Made by a program: the position numbers and the translations under genes | Source: Anagrus nilaparvatae | Lineage: Eukaryota; Arthropoda; Insecta; Hymenoptera; Mymaridae | Length of the DNA stretch: 64,000 nt | Reading direction: 5' to 3' | Assembly (NCBI GenBank): GCA_022575985.1 | Contig: JAKSXM010000231.1 | Coordinates: forward strand, 26,760,501 to 26,824,500 | The notes under the pieces: model-generated | Databases searched by the model: none | Told to the model about the DNA's origin: nothing | What the model saw: only the letters and a program-made list of their open reading frames with translations | In this document: piece by piece, positions 24,177-35,350 of the stretch | Layout: every line of letters starts with the position of its first letter | Numbering within the stretch: position 1 is the stretch's first letter

Positions 24177-25653
24177 AATATACATGTGTGTCTCATCTTA
24201 AATAAATATCTAATTTTAGCTACACAATTCCAGTATATAAATATAAAGTAGTAGCTAAATATAATATAATCTAATAATTTTTTTTTCGTTAAAAAGTCTC
24301 AAAACGTAATTATAAACGCTTTTTTAATATTTTTTGGAATTTTTTTTAAAGACAGTTATCTGCTTTGAAAAATAATTACTATTAATAGTTTAGAATACTA
24401 ATTTTGAAGTTAGAAGTTTTGGAACTACAATTTTGAATTTTAAAAATTAATTTGAAAATTTGCATTTTGCTCCAAATACCTGAAAAGGGATCAAATTCTA
24501 TTAAAATTTGTCAAAAAATCAAAATCATATCTCTAATATCACAAAACAAAAACATTCATTTTGCTCAAGGAGTTTTAAAATACTTTAGATAATTTATCAA
24601 TAATGATGAAGTTTAGCATTTGCTATATTATTACGTACATGAAAATTTAGCGAGAAATTTAACAAGTAGGTTGCTCTTAGTCCAAGAAAATTTGATTCTA
24701 AAGTTGTAAAACTAGGTCAGCATCACTTAAGTTAACAGCACAATAACAATTCATACATTGCTTTATTTGTTTTTAGTTAACACATGGGTACTTATAAAGT
24801 TTGATGTAGCTACAAAATATTAATTTCACTTTTTCGACACAAATTAATACTTTTTGAATTTAATTGTTGGACAAAGCATTGATTTCTTGTTTGATTTATA
24901 TAATTCATTTTCTTAAATTCGAGTCTTTTGATAGCAAGATTTAATTTCAAGTTAAGATACAATAAAGTTAACAAAATTTAATAAATATCAGATAAATTTA
25001 TAAATTTGTGTTAGAACAAGTGCATCTATTATTATTTATCTACTTAGAAACTTGTTAGAAACTTTTAAGTATACCCAGGTAATAGCTGGAGCATTCTATG
25101 TGAATTATAGTGTAAATAATTTAATTGCTTTCAACCTTTCTCGATTTATATCTTCAAATTAGAATTACTCAAGTTTCAATACAGCGATCGCAAAATATGA
25201 TTGGTCAGTTTTAGCCTAATTATTTCAGCGTAGTCGGCTCTGAAAAGTCTATTTCTGTTAGGATTACGGTTAGGATCTCTAGTACTAGAGGACATTCTTA
25301 TGTAACATACTCGGTAACAAATTAATAAGACAAAAATTTTGCTTGGAGATCATTTTAATAAATCGGGTGTACCATCCTATCATTCCTATAGTACGAAGCG
25401 ATTGTTTAATATTTTTCGACTACTGGGCGTATTCTAGTCTGGACCTTAAAATTTTTTGTTTATCTAATACCCTAAATACATTTCAGGTGCAAAATTTACC
25501 ATTTTCTCTATTGATAGATGTTCAGCGTTATTTAATCCCTCAATAACTCGCCACAGCCAATAAATTTGTTTCTCGAAATCGTGTTCTCAAAGCTCTTGCA
25601 TATGGTTCAAATTCTGACTTCAAGATTTTCCGCATTAATCTACAGCATGTTAA
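24177..25653. other. AT-rich non-coding stretch
   Basis: A 67-codon frame at 25343-25546 lacks motifs and splice logic. Nothing else was recognised. Confidence 0.4.
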
Positions 25654-25801
25654 GGCTGGTTCCACAAACCTCTGTAAACGCAAAATCGCAGCCGCAACGC
25701 AATGCGCACAAACCAAAATCGTGTTTTTCCCATGCGTGTTGTGTTGTGCGCATCGCGTTGCGGCTAAGCTTTTGCGTTTACGGAGGTTTGTGGAACCAGC
25801 C
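25654..25801. mobile_element. 148-bp MITE with TAA target duplication (PIF/Harbinger-like)
   Basis: Terminal repeats of about 60 bp begin ggctggttccacaaacctct and return as aggtttgtggaaccagcc. The trinucleotide TAA directly flanks both ends (651-653 and 802-804), as expected for TWA-targeting PIF/Harbinger transposases. It is GC-richer than its surroundings (caaaatcgcagccgcaacgc). The 111-codon frame at 25566-25901 crosses it and is not a gene. Confidence 0.8.
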
Positions 25802-25967
25802 TAATTCAAGAGCGAAATTCAAGGCAAATGTAAATCTTTTGAACCTGAACAGCCCAAGGCCTGAAATAACAACTACTGTGATGCCTCTAGCATGCCTCTA
25901 GCATGCCTCCCAAATTTGGTACTATGTACGCTTTCAGTTACGCCAAGGACGATATAGTCAATACATA

Positions 25968-26211
25968 CACGGATAAAAATTCAGTTGACTACCGCGCCAA
26001 AAGGTTAGCTTGCAGCGCGACCAGTAAAATATGGAATACGCATAAAACAAAATTGAGAGAGAATCTACCCTAAATTGAGAAGTTCCACGCATAAACCACA
26101 TAATTTAGGGCGCGTGCGAATCCACTTTTTTGGTGAGAATTTCGCTCAAAATACTGGTTGCGATTCAAGACAAAATAGGGGGCGCACTAGCCAACTGAAT
26201 TTTTATCCGTG
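25968..26211. mobile_element. TA-flanked MITE, CACGGATAAAAATTC ends
   Basis: The ends cacggataaaaattcagttg and caactgaatttttatccgtg are perfect complements, flanked by TA on both sides (966-967, 212-213). The ends resemble the element at 21860 (cacgga..aaaa), suggesting related transposase specificity. Size is 244 bp. The 61-codon frame at 26075-26260 overlaps it and is spurious. Confidence 0.85.
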
Positions 26212-27760
26212 TACACGCCATATTTCATTAATTTTCTTGATTGCAGGCTGGCTGACATAAAAATTAATTAAAATAGAATTAAGTATCATGTTAAATTTAA
26301 ACTTTTGTAAGGAGCAGCAAAAATATAAAGAAAAACTCTAACAACCTGTAAGTGTCTGAAAATTAACTACTTAAAGTTAAAGCAATCTGCAATAAATATT
26401 GCATAAAGTTTAATTAGCACTTTTATTACTTTTTGTCTTTATACAAGCATCTTAATGATCCTTTTGAATAAATTAAAATTTGCATAAATCTCAAAGTATT
26501 GTATTAATAAATAAATATTTTCTATAAAATATTAATTATAACAAAATCATAATATAATTAAAAGCAATTCTATAGAAAATTAAACTTGACCTAAATTTAA
26601 ACTTTCTTTAGATCTAATTTCTCGTATACCAACGAAACAAAAATTAATTTAATTTTAAATTTCTTGTTTACCCTTTTATGCAAAAATTTGTTTAATTATA
26701 TTATTCCTTTGAAAATTTATTTATTTTACAAGGTCAATGTATGACTGAAAAAACAAGATTTTACGTGAGCAGCAGATCTCATTATACTTTTTTTTATATT
26801 ACAAGAAAAGCAGAATTATTATTTTGCTCAAGTTTTTCTTCTTCTTCTTGTTATTAAAGAGTCATTGAGCTTCTTTCTTCGTCATTTTGAAATTAATGAT
26901 TCAAAGAAACTCTTATTTTATAAAATACAAGAAAATTTATAAAATCTGAATTTATCCATTAAAACGTAAATTTTTCGAAAATTAATATCCATAATCCAAA
27001 CAAGGTATTATATTATTAAATTTCTAATAAATGTGTAGGAAGAATTAAACAACTCTTGTGTGTTTTAAGTTTGTACATTACATGTTTATCAACCTATATA
27101 TTTTATGTATATTAGCCTCGTAGATACTTTGAAAATTTGTTAATACTTTGAGATATTTAGAAAAATAAAACTTTGATCAATTTTAGTCGAAACTAGGTTA
27201 CTAAGTATTATTTTACCCAGTAAACACAAAATTTAACTTCAAGACTAATATTTACTCAAGGTATATACATAATTTAATGCAGATGCAATTTAACGAACAT
27301 AAACTTAGCCACAAGAGTATATTATGAGTGAATATTATTTATGAATGATATTATAACATCTATATCTTAAAGTATATTAAAGTTTTAATTTATGATACAT
27401 AGGATCGAAAAAAACATTAAATTTTTAATTAATTTTTTATAATAGCTTTTTTTTTAATTCAAGGTTTTATTTGTTTTAATCTACGGGTTTGACAATAGGC
27501 GATGGAGTTATTATTTGGACATTAAGTTTGTTTTTCATTAGAATCTACCTTGATACATATAATATTTGAAGACAATGTGAGAACGAAGGTCGTTTATTAA
27601 GAAAATCCAAGGTACGGATATTTTATGGTGGATATCTGTTATTGTATTATTTTTACTGTTATTTTTCTGATTTTGGACAGCCATTCAAGGATGAGAATGA
27701 CTAATTATTTCTAAAATGAATGCAAAAATTATATTAAAAGTTTTAATACTTGGTATTCAT
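26212..27760. other. AT-rich non-coding stretch
   Basis: No gene, RNA or clear repeat was seen. Confidence 0.4.
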
Positions 27761-27828
27761 ACATTTTTTTGGGAAAATTGGGAGGGGTATGGGCGCGAAA
27801 GCGCATAGTCACGTTATAAAATAGCTCC

Positions 27829-28092
27829 GCACCCAAAGAAATTCCTCACGCCATCTGCGACAAAACTGTAACAACTAATGCGACGGTTAGCTGTCGCATT
27901 TAATGCAACAAAAATGTTACAAAAATATCAGTTTTAGTACCACGTGACATATATTATATTAATATTATATATATCACGTGGTACTAAAACTATTATTTTT
28001 GTAACATTTTTGTTGCATTAAATGCGACAGCTAACCATCGCATTAGTTGTTACAGTTTTGTCGCAGATGGCGTGATGAATTTCTTTGGGTGC
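27829..28092. repeat. near-perfect ~125-bp-arm hairpin element
   Basis: The left arm starts gcacccaaagaaattcctca and the right arm ends atgaatttctttgggtgc, with very few mismatches and almost no spacer around ttaatattatata. The arms contain atgcgacggttagctgtcgc and the complement of taccacgtg. It could be a MITE or a source of a long double-stranded RNA hairpin. Confidence 0.9.
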
Positions 28093-28561
28093 GTGTAAAA
28101 ATAGTTATTATTTACAGAAAAAGTTAAAAAATACCAAAAAAATCGGTCAAAAGTGTCAAAATAAAACTTACTAAATAAATGATAATAAAAGAAAAACTCC
28201 AGCATTAAAATTCAATCAAAATTAAAAGAAAGAAAAAAGTTGAGAAAGTTAGGTTAGAAATGTGGCTTGTATAGATCAAGTATAGTATTTAAAACAAGAG
28301 TTTAAAATATACTAACATTTGATATAATAATAAGTAATAAAAACAGTAATAAAAATAGTCCTGATGAAAATGCCGTTTTTTGCTTAAAATATATTTTTTA
28401 TATATTCATATATTGAATAGTAAAAAAAAAAAAAATAATAATAATAATAGGGAGAAATCCAGATAATTTTATAATAGTAAAGGAGAAAATGGCAATTTTC
28501 ATATATAGGAAGAAATGAAAAAAGAGTAAGTAACTTATAAATTTCTCATCACACATTTACA

Positions 28562-28732
28562 ATGAAAAGAAGTGAAATTGTAAGCGAACAGCAATTTAAA
28601 ATAGTAAATACACAGCAATATAAACAGATACATATCATGAAAACAGCACAAGCAGTAGCAAAAAGGCTGTCACATCCTCAACCCATTAAGATAGAAAAAG
28701 GAAGGAATTCTTTGAGAAATAAATTAAAATAG
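28562..28732 (+). CDS. 56-codon open frame inside the retroelement, unknown
   Basis: ATG 28562 to TAG 28730-28732. The product is basic and polar, starting MKRSEIVSEQQFK and ending RNSLRNKLK, with GC content above the surrounding DNA and no hydrophobic segment. It is followed 350 bp later by the element's AATAAA and (TAC)n tail. It may be the remnant of an element protein (nucleic-acid-binding by charge) or simply non-coding. I recognise no family. Confidence 0.25.
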   Translation: MKRSEIVSEQQFKIVNTQQYKQIHIMKTAQAVAKRLSHPQPIKIEKGRNSLRNKLK

Positions 28733-29114
28733 TGCAGTGATGTGCCAGCATATGTAATTGTTAGTGATCTTTGTCAACAGATATTGAAAACAGAAAAATT
28801 AAAAAAAGCAAAGAAATTCAAAATAATAGAAAATAGAAGAAAACACTGAAGAATTTTTATCTAAATTTAAAATCATACATTTTTTACTTTAAAATCAAAA
28901 CATGTTCTTTAAATAATTTTTATATTTATACTTTAAATTTTGTATTAACAACTTATTTCAATCTTGTAACCATTATAAATAATAGAAATTCTATTGTAAA
29001 AGACTTTGTATTTTGTACTAATTTAAATTTTTTGTACTAATTATACTTTCTTGTAACAATTTATGTAAATTATAAGCAAGAAATAAATACTACTACTACT
29101 ACATTTTTTTGGGA

Positions 29115-30225
29115 TCCAATCTCGGATCCAACTAAGGTCGAAATTAATTTGTATTTTTGAAACTAACGTTGAAACTGGTGTACCATTTCAGATTTTTATC
29201 CACTAATAAAATATCTCGTAAAATATTTACTAAATCTAAATGATGCTATTTAATAAATTGAATGTAAAAATTTTGACCATCGGTCCCAAAGTTTAAAACT
29301 TAATGTAAGAGATTTATATTGAAGGTATTTTTGCAGAAAAGTATTTGGGCTCATTTTATTTAAATATTTAAAAAAAATTTTGTTTTGTAATCAAGTCTCA
29401 ACAAATGTTAATTACGTTTTCTATATACACGTACTGAATGTAAACCAAATATTTCAAATTCAGTTCTTGCTTGTAATCAATTTTTTTTACGCACGCGTGT
29501 ACGTCCTGGTGTACGTGCTAAGAGGAAATAGTAGATCTTAGATTTGAATTCAAGTTACCTATCTGAATCCAGATATAATTTATTTAAGCTTAATGCCATG
29601 AAATGTTTAAGTACTTAATTTTAGCTTACTGCCCAGATTTTTTTTGTTGGAACTCCAGGATTAGAAAAATCCCTTATTTGTAAAGTTGATAAAACACTTC
29701 GTAAAGTGCTAAATTTTCTCTCTAAAAATCACCTTCAAGTCTTAAAATCTAAATTTTTTCTAACGTGTCATGCAATAACACATTTAAAAGAGAAAATTGG
29801 TATCCACAAAATTTAAAAGTAACTAACTAAATGTTGAATTATTTGAAAATAATGAGACACTAAAAATTTAATATGCAAAAGAGTGTTGTCAATGAAGAAT
29901 GAAGGTGACATGTTTTATTTAAATTTAAAAAAATAATTAAATTTATTTTTGCTCGGGTACAGAAAAATGCAAGGAAGAATGAAACATTTAAAAAGTAGGT
30001 AAATATGAATGATGAACCAACAGTGTGTTACTAATATCAAACAAGTAAGAAATGCTTACTAAAAATGAATGAAAAAAAAAATGTTACATTCGTAAGCTCT
30101 TTTTTTTTCATTCATAAACTCGTTCATAAATAATGAAAACAAAAAAATCAATGAAAAATACTTGCTTTTGAATGAAACCTGATAAATTTTGTACAGACTG
30201 ATGAGGAATAATCTAATAATGAATT
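29115..30225. other. AT-rich non-coding stretch
   Basis: A/T-rich DNA with a patch rich in aatgaa words at 29890-30180. No feature is supported. Confidence 0.4.
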
Positions 30226-30287
30226 TTTATTAACAATGATAAACAAGAACAATAAAAATAACATGAGAGTCAAAAACAACAACAAGA

Positions 30288-31981
30288 CTACTTAAATAAA
30301 ACGTTTTTGTTAATTTTATAAAAAGCCATACCAAAAAAAGGAACAGTCGGCTCACTCTTCGGTTTATTTTCAGGTTTATTTTCGGGTTTATTCTCGGGTT
30401 TATTACTAACTTCCTCCTTATTATCTACAGAACTTTCTGTAGAATCTATAAAAATTTTTAATTTTAATTATTAATAATATAAATTATATAATTTTAATAA
30501 AATAAAATTAAATAAATTTTGATTAAAATATTTTTATTATTAAAAATTATTCATTAAACTAGGGGGAATTTTTCTTCAAAATTTTTTCACAAAATGAAAA
30601 GACCATTTTAGATAACTTTTTTAGACTAAAATATTAGTTTACTTTTTTGGTGCTTATGTCTTGATTTTTTCTGCACAATATCAACATAAATATTTTGGAG
30701 ATCTTCAATAATGTAAATTAAGCAGCAAAATTTATATACCTACTATAGATGACATTTTTATAGTCCAAAATATTAAATAATTACCTATCAATAAAAATAT
30801 TTACTACCATTTTAGCAAGGTTTAATTAAACAATAAATATTACTGAAAAATAAAATAAAATAAATGTCTAAAAGAAAATTCATAGTAATCATTGACAAAG
30901 AACGTTTCTTTTTCTTTTACATTGAACTTATTATCTTTGAAGGACAAATTCTGACCTCGGTTAGGGTCGATATTATACCCTGATGGGTAAATGAAAAGAA
31001 AGAAATAATATAAACTTGTATTTTATTACGAGTATAAAGTAATATAATTCTTGATTAATCAAAACCGAGATCAAAACATAAATTTTTTAAAATAATTAGA
31101 TATATTAAAAAATTTTTTTAAGGTTTTATTACCAAAGAAGGTTTACTTGTATTGTTATAAAATATTTTCTGTTTTTTCTTTATATCGTATGATATTAATT
31201 TAATAATAAAACTTATGACATTATTTTCTTTTTAAAAAGTTTATTCTTCTTGAAGAATATCGATGTTGTAAGAAGATTATGCAATGTATTATCGTTGAGC
31301 TTTTTTCTTTAAATTCATTTTATTGACGTTATTTTGTATTATGTGTACCAGGAAGAAAAGATTTTTTTTTTATTAGAAAATGATAATTTTATTATTCTTG
31401 TGTTGTGGTTACATGTTACTAATTATTTATCATACTTTTTTATCATGAAAATGTGGTGAATGAAAAATTATAAATGATTGATTTTTTTTTAAAGATGAAA
31501 TTTAAATTAAAATTTGAGCTGGAAAAAATTTTTAACCCTAGAACATTTGGTCCTTCGAGTATCAGGGACGAAACCTAAATTAAAATTATTTTAAGCTCAT
31601 TTGAGCTCACCCTTCGTTGTTTAATATTTTTTTTCCAATCTTTTTAAATAATATTATTGAAAATTAAATAATTTATTTTAGTTATGATTTCCTATTGAAT
31701 TATTGGATTAAAATGTTAATATACGGATTCATTGTCATTGAATATTTCGTAATTCACACTTGTTACACTTAATACCAATTTAATAATATATAAAATAACA
31801 AGTATTAAATTATAATAAAGTTAATGTTTAATTTAATGTTTATCAATTTTTTTAACAATCCAAATTTGATTGTTTAATTTTTTTTTGGAAAATTTATAAT
31901 TTTTCAGTGTCTAACAAAATCTGCAGTTACCTTACCAATAAAAAACGCAAAAAATAACAACTCGAAATTACTTTTCAACAT
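30288..31981 (-). CDS. candidate secreted PENK-repeat protein, two exons (67 aa)
   Basis: Exon 1 is 31981-31936: hydrophobic leader MLKSNFELLFFAFFI with donor G|gtaagg. Exon 2 is 30445-30288, with acceptor tttttatag in matching phase 1. The mature part is acidic and polar (STESSVDNKEEVSNK), then has the tetrapeptide PENK three times, then KSEPTVPFFGMAFYKINKN and a stop. AATAAA lies 57 nt past the stop (30231-30226). A TATA-like tatttaag is at about 32047-32040, roughly 60 nt before the ATG. The leader is short. If the exon instead continues to ...GKVTAD, a missing middle exon must be assumed. It lies in the presumed shaggy intron on the same strand. Exon 2 is also phase-compatible with the shaggy exon, so an alternative terminal exon of that gene cannot be excluded. 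Function unknown. Confidence 0.5.
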
Positions 31982-32559
31982 TTTGAGCCTCTAATCTTTT
32001 TTTCTTTTGACTCTGTTAGTTTTAAGCTAATTAGAACCCTTAAATACGAATCCCAAAGATATCCAAACAGTTTTTTAGAATTTTTAATTTTAAACTTTTC
32101 GCAGTATCTCCGGCCCTCATTAAAATGAAGAAAACTGTAAATCTGAAGTATCTACTGCTAAAGTCGTTGAAATTTTCATGTTTTATCATATTCATCATTT
32201 TACATTTTTTTATAAAATTAAATTAATTTCATACGATGTACATGATGCATCATAATAATTAAAAAAAAAACTATATTTATTAATAGTTTATATGCACGTG
32301 TTTTTTTTAAAAAGTTAGTTACCTATAGTATAACTTTTAACACAATTATTTTGGCTTCGATGTATTTTTTTAGCTTTTATAAAAATAAAAATTTTCTTTG
32401 TTCATTTCAATAAAACTATTATATCATTTTGTTTAAATGATTATTGAAATATTTTCTATTAATAAATGAAACATATAAAAGAAATTTTTAATTTTATTGT
32501 GTAAAAGGAATATTTTCAATATCGAATATCAATAATATAACAAACTTACGCGTGTCTGT
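31982..32559. other. AT-rich flank
   Basis: Apart from the TATA-like site of the PENK gene (about 32040-32047), nothing was recognised. Confidence 0.4.
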
Positions 32560-33495
32560 ATATCTATGGATAGTTTCGTGTCAATTTAGCAAGTTTAGAT
32601 TGTTGAAAAAACTTATACGGCAATAGTAACATTTTCAGTTTGGCATTTTTTAGGTCGGAGTGGAGCCTTGGAAAATTCAATTAAAAAAGAAAAAAAGTAG
32701 AGCCTGTAATACATGATTGAACTTTTTGGGCTATCTTCAGAATATCGCTGTGGCCTTGTTAAGTAAACTTTTAAGTCCTGTTAAACCAAAATTTTCGTAA
32801 GTGATAATCAATAAACCTAATTTTTTAGTTGCTGCATAAATTAAAAACTCTAATGTGAATATTTATATGTAGGTCTCAAAAATTTTCGATAGGCTCCTAC
32901 TTTTCAAAAAAATTTTACTCGCCTTTTTTTAACTATTTATCAGTGGATTATGAAAATTCAAAGTAAAAATCTCAATTAAGGATTTTTGAAAAAAGTTTAT
33001 AATTCATCCCTCTCTTTGCGAGCTCTTTGCAAAGCTATTTTTCCTCGTATTTTTTAAAAAGAACTTGAAGAAACGAGAGGATAAAGAATTTTTGGAAACT
33101 TGAAGCTTGTAGAGAATTTTTGAGACCTATAAAATCATGTTTCAACAAAAACTATAATTTTGGGTAAAAAATGGGCATTCTGTAACGGTAACAAAATCAC
33201 TGATAAGAAATTTCGTTAAATGAGGATCAAAAATGAGGTTTAGATACAAAAAAATAATACCAACCAATTGATCCTAGGTTTATAAACAAAAATATTTTGA
33301 AGATAACCTAAAAACCCCAAGCTTGTTACTTGTAGCCCTATATTTATAGTCCCAGATATTCCATTGGAACGAATGGAAGGGTATATCTGTACTATATTTT
33401 CAAAATAATGAACTAATCCATAATTATATGATGCACTTTAATGTTCCAAGTGTACTAGGTTGCACCTATCAGTAAATTGACACGAAATGTTCCAT
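32560..33495. repeat. ~940-bp imperfect foldback element
   Basis: Ends: gtttcgtgtcaatttagc at about 32572 and cagtaaattgacacgaaa at about 33471. Internal mirrored blocks include agcctgtaatacatgattga with tcaagcttgttacttg-type sequence, then gggctatcttcagaatat with atattttgaagataacct. Arms are strongly diverged, indicating an old insertion. No coding frame was seen. Confidence 0.65.
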
Positions 33496-35190
33496 ATACC
33501 TAAAATATAATACTAGCAATAATTTTTTATATTTTATCATAAAACATAAAAGATTTGTGGTGTTTTTACTAAACCCTAAGCCTATAATGTTTTATAACAT
33601 ATTAAATAGAATTAGATGCTTTTTTTATTGAAGTTATATAAATAGGAACGCGGAACATATATTATAGTGGTTTTTCTAAAAGAAAAATTATGGTGTTACG
33701 TTTATACCGTTAGGATACACGCAGACTTATTTTTTTTCTATATCAACCTGTATAAAATGTAGGTTTTTACTTGCTGTAACTAATGTCTTTTTTTTGCATT
33801 ACTTTTCTTTAAAGAAGAATTATTAACTCTTAAATACGTATGTGAGTTTGTTCGATACGATATAATTTTGAAGAACTGATTTTATTGACCCTTTTTGGTT
33901 TATTAGCACTGCAGCATTTTTTCAGTGTAGCAGATTACATTTTTGTATTTTATTTTACAATGCAGGTGAACTTTTGACTGAATTTTCATCTAAACCACGA
34001 TCTAAACGCAGTTAATTATTGGTTTGTTTGAAAAAAATAGAAAAAATTAGCCTCTCAAAAAAGCATAGTTTTAGCCAATCAAAAAAACTGTTCATGATTT
34101 TCTTTAAATTCGCTTTAAATCTTTTTCAAATGCAACATACACTTACTTATTTTAGTAGTAATAAAATTTTATCACGTATGCATTTATGTTGGTTCGAGGT
34201 AAGTTTATGTTGTTTAAGTTGCAAATTGTATAATTACTATTTACGTTGTCATTAACAATTTATGGCCAATAAAGAGAACTTTGATAAACAGAGAATGATA
34301 GACGAATTTAAAATTTCTTTACCCAGAATTTTAAACAAAAAATTTTGTTAAATAATTATTTTTCCATAACAGTTTTTAATTTTTGTCTAACAAAAAGATT
34401 TAAAATGCCACCTTCGTTAGGAGAATCACTATATCATTTCAAGGACTTCATAGATTCATTAATTTTGACAGTATCCTAGTTTTTGGTTCTAAAGGAAGTT
34501 TTCTAGTATACGATTATTGATTTTTCACTAAGTTTAACTCCAGCTCCGTTAATATTTTATGTCTAGTATTTCAGTATCCTATATTTTCTGATGCATTTTT
34601 CTCGTCATTTTTAAAACTTAAATTTTTCCAAGAAATTTTGATGTTATAAACTCGATCCTAAAAGCATCTATTTTTAACTTATTTAGTTTCTCTTCTTCGG
34701 TATTAAAAATTTAATTAAAAACTAAAAGTCATCAATGTTAGCAAAATGTCAAAATTATTATCAAAAATTTATTTATTGGCACACGAAAATATGTAAAACC
34801 CTGGGGTTTTTTTTATTTCTTTTGTCGTAATTATATGATCAATCAATCAAAAGTCTATAAATAAAAATAACTTGTTGAAAAACAATATTTGAGATTAACA
34901 CTGATATATTGTAAAAACTGCTTACCAAATATTTAATACAGTGTTGCAGCCGAAGCAATGTTGTTATGATAACGGACGATAATGGATATCTTTTTTATTA
35001 ACACGTGACAGATATGAACAAAAATTCAATAAATTAAATGTATATCTAGAAATATTCATTTTAATTAAAAATAACAAATTTTTCTGGTTTAGAAATTCTT
35101 TTAGAATTAAAATAGCACTAATAGAGTTTTGAATATTTTACAGATATTTTAATAATTTTATCAATACTTGGATACTTAAAAAAATATGTA
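33496..35190. other. AT-rich non-coding stretch
   Basis: A 78-codon frame at 34019-34255 contains a good donor-like site (ttcgag|gtaagt at 34200) but no identifiable partner exon. No gene is called. Confidence 0.4.
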
Positions 35191-35350
35191 CACAATATTA
35201 CTACAGTAGATTTACTACAAATTTTAGTAATTTTACAGTTTTGTAATTTTACTGCAATTCACTAAAATTACTACAATTTGTAGTAAAGTTTACTAACTTG
35301 CAGTAAAATTACTAAAATGTAGTTATATTTTGTACATTTTTTTTATTGTG
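35191..35350. mobile_element. short TA-flanked MITE-like element, CACAAT ends
   Basis: cacaatattactacag at 35191 and tttattgtg ending 35350 lie between TA dinucleotides. The interior is made of gtaaa/tttac and tagta blocks in both orientations, reminiscent of the cactgtaaaaagtaa family. Terminal repeats are short, so the call is moderate. Confidence 0.55.

Larger units (their letters stand above)
27775..29100 (+). mobile_element. non-LTR retroelement copy with (TAC)n tail and 14-bp target duplication
   Basis: The 14-mer acatttttttggga occurs at 27761-27774 and again at 29101-29114, bracketing this segment. The 3' end is aagaaataaatactactact followed by more TAC units: an AATAAA (29082-29087) followed by a short microsatellite tail, the usual form of a target-primed retroelement insertion. 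The 5' end is G-rich and contains gcgcgaaagcgc (27792-27803), a stem closed by a GNRA-type GAAA loop. A 264-bp foldback element (27829-28092) is nested near the 5' end. No reverse transcriptase is encoded, so it is non-autonomous or internally deleted. Confidence 0.65.

Noticed and set aside
25566..26260. 111- and 61-codon plus-strand frames
   Set aside because: They run through two MITEs whose inverted ends and target duplications explain the sequence.
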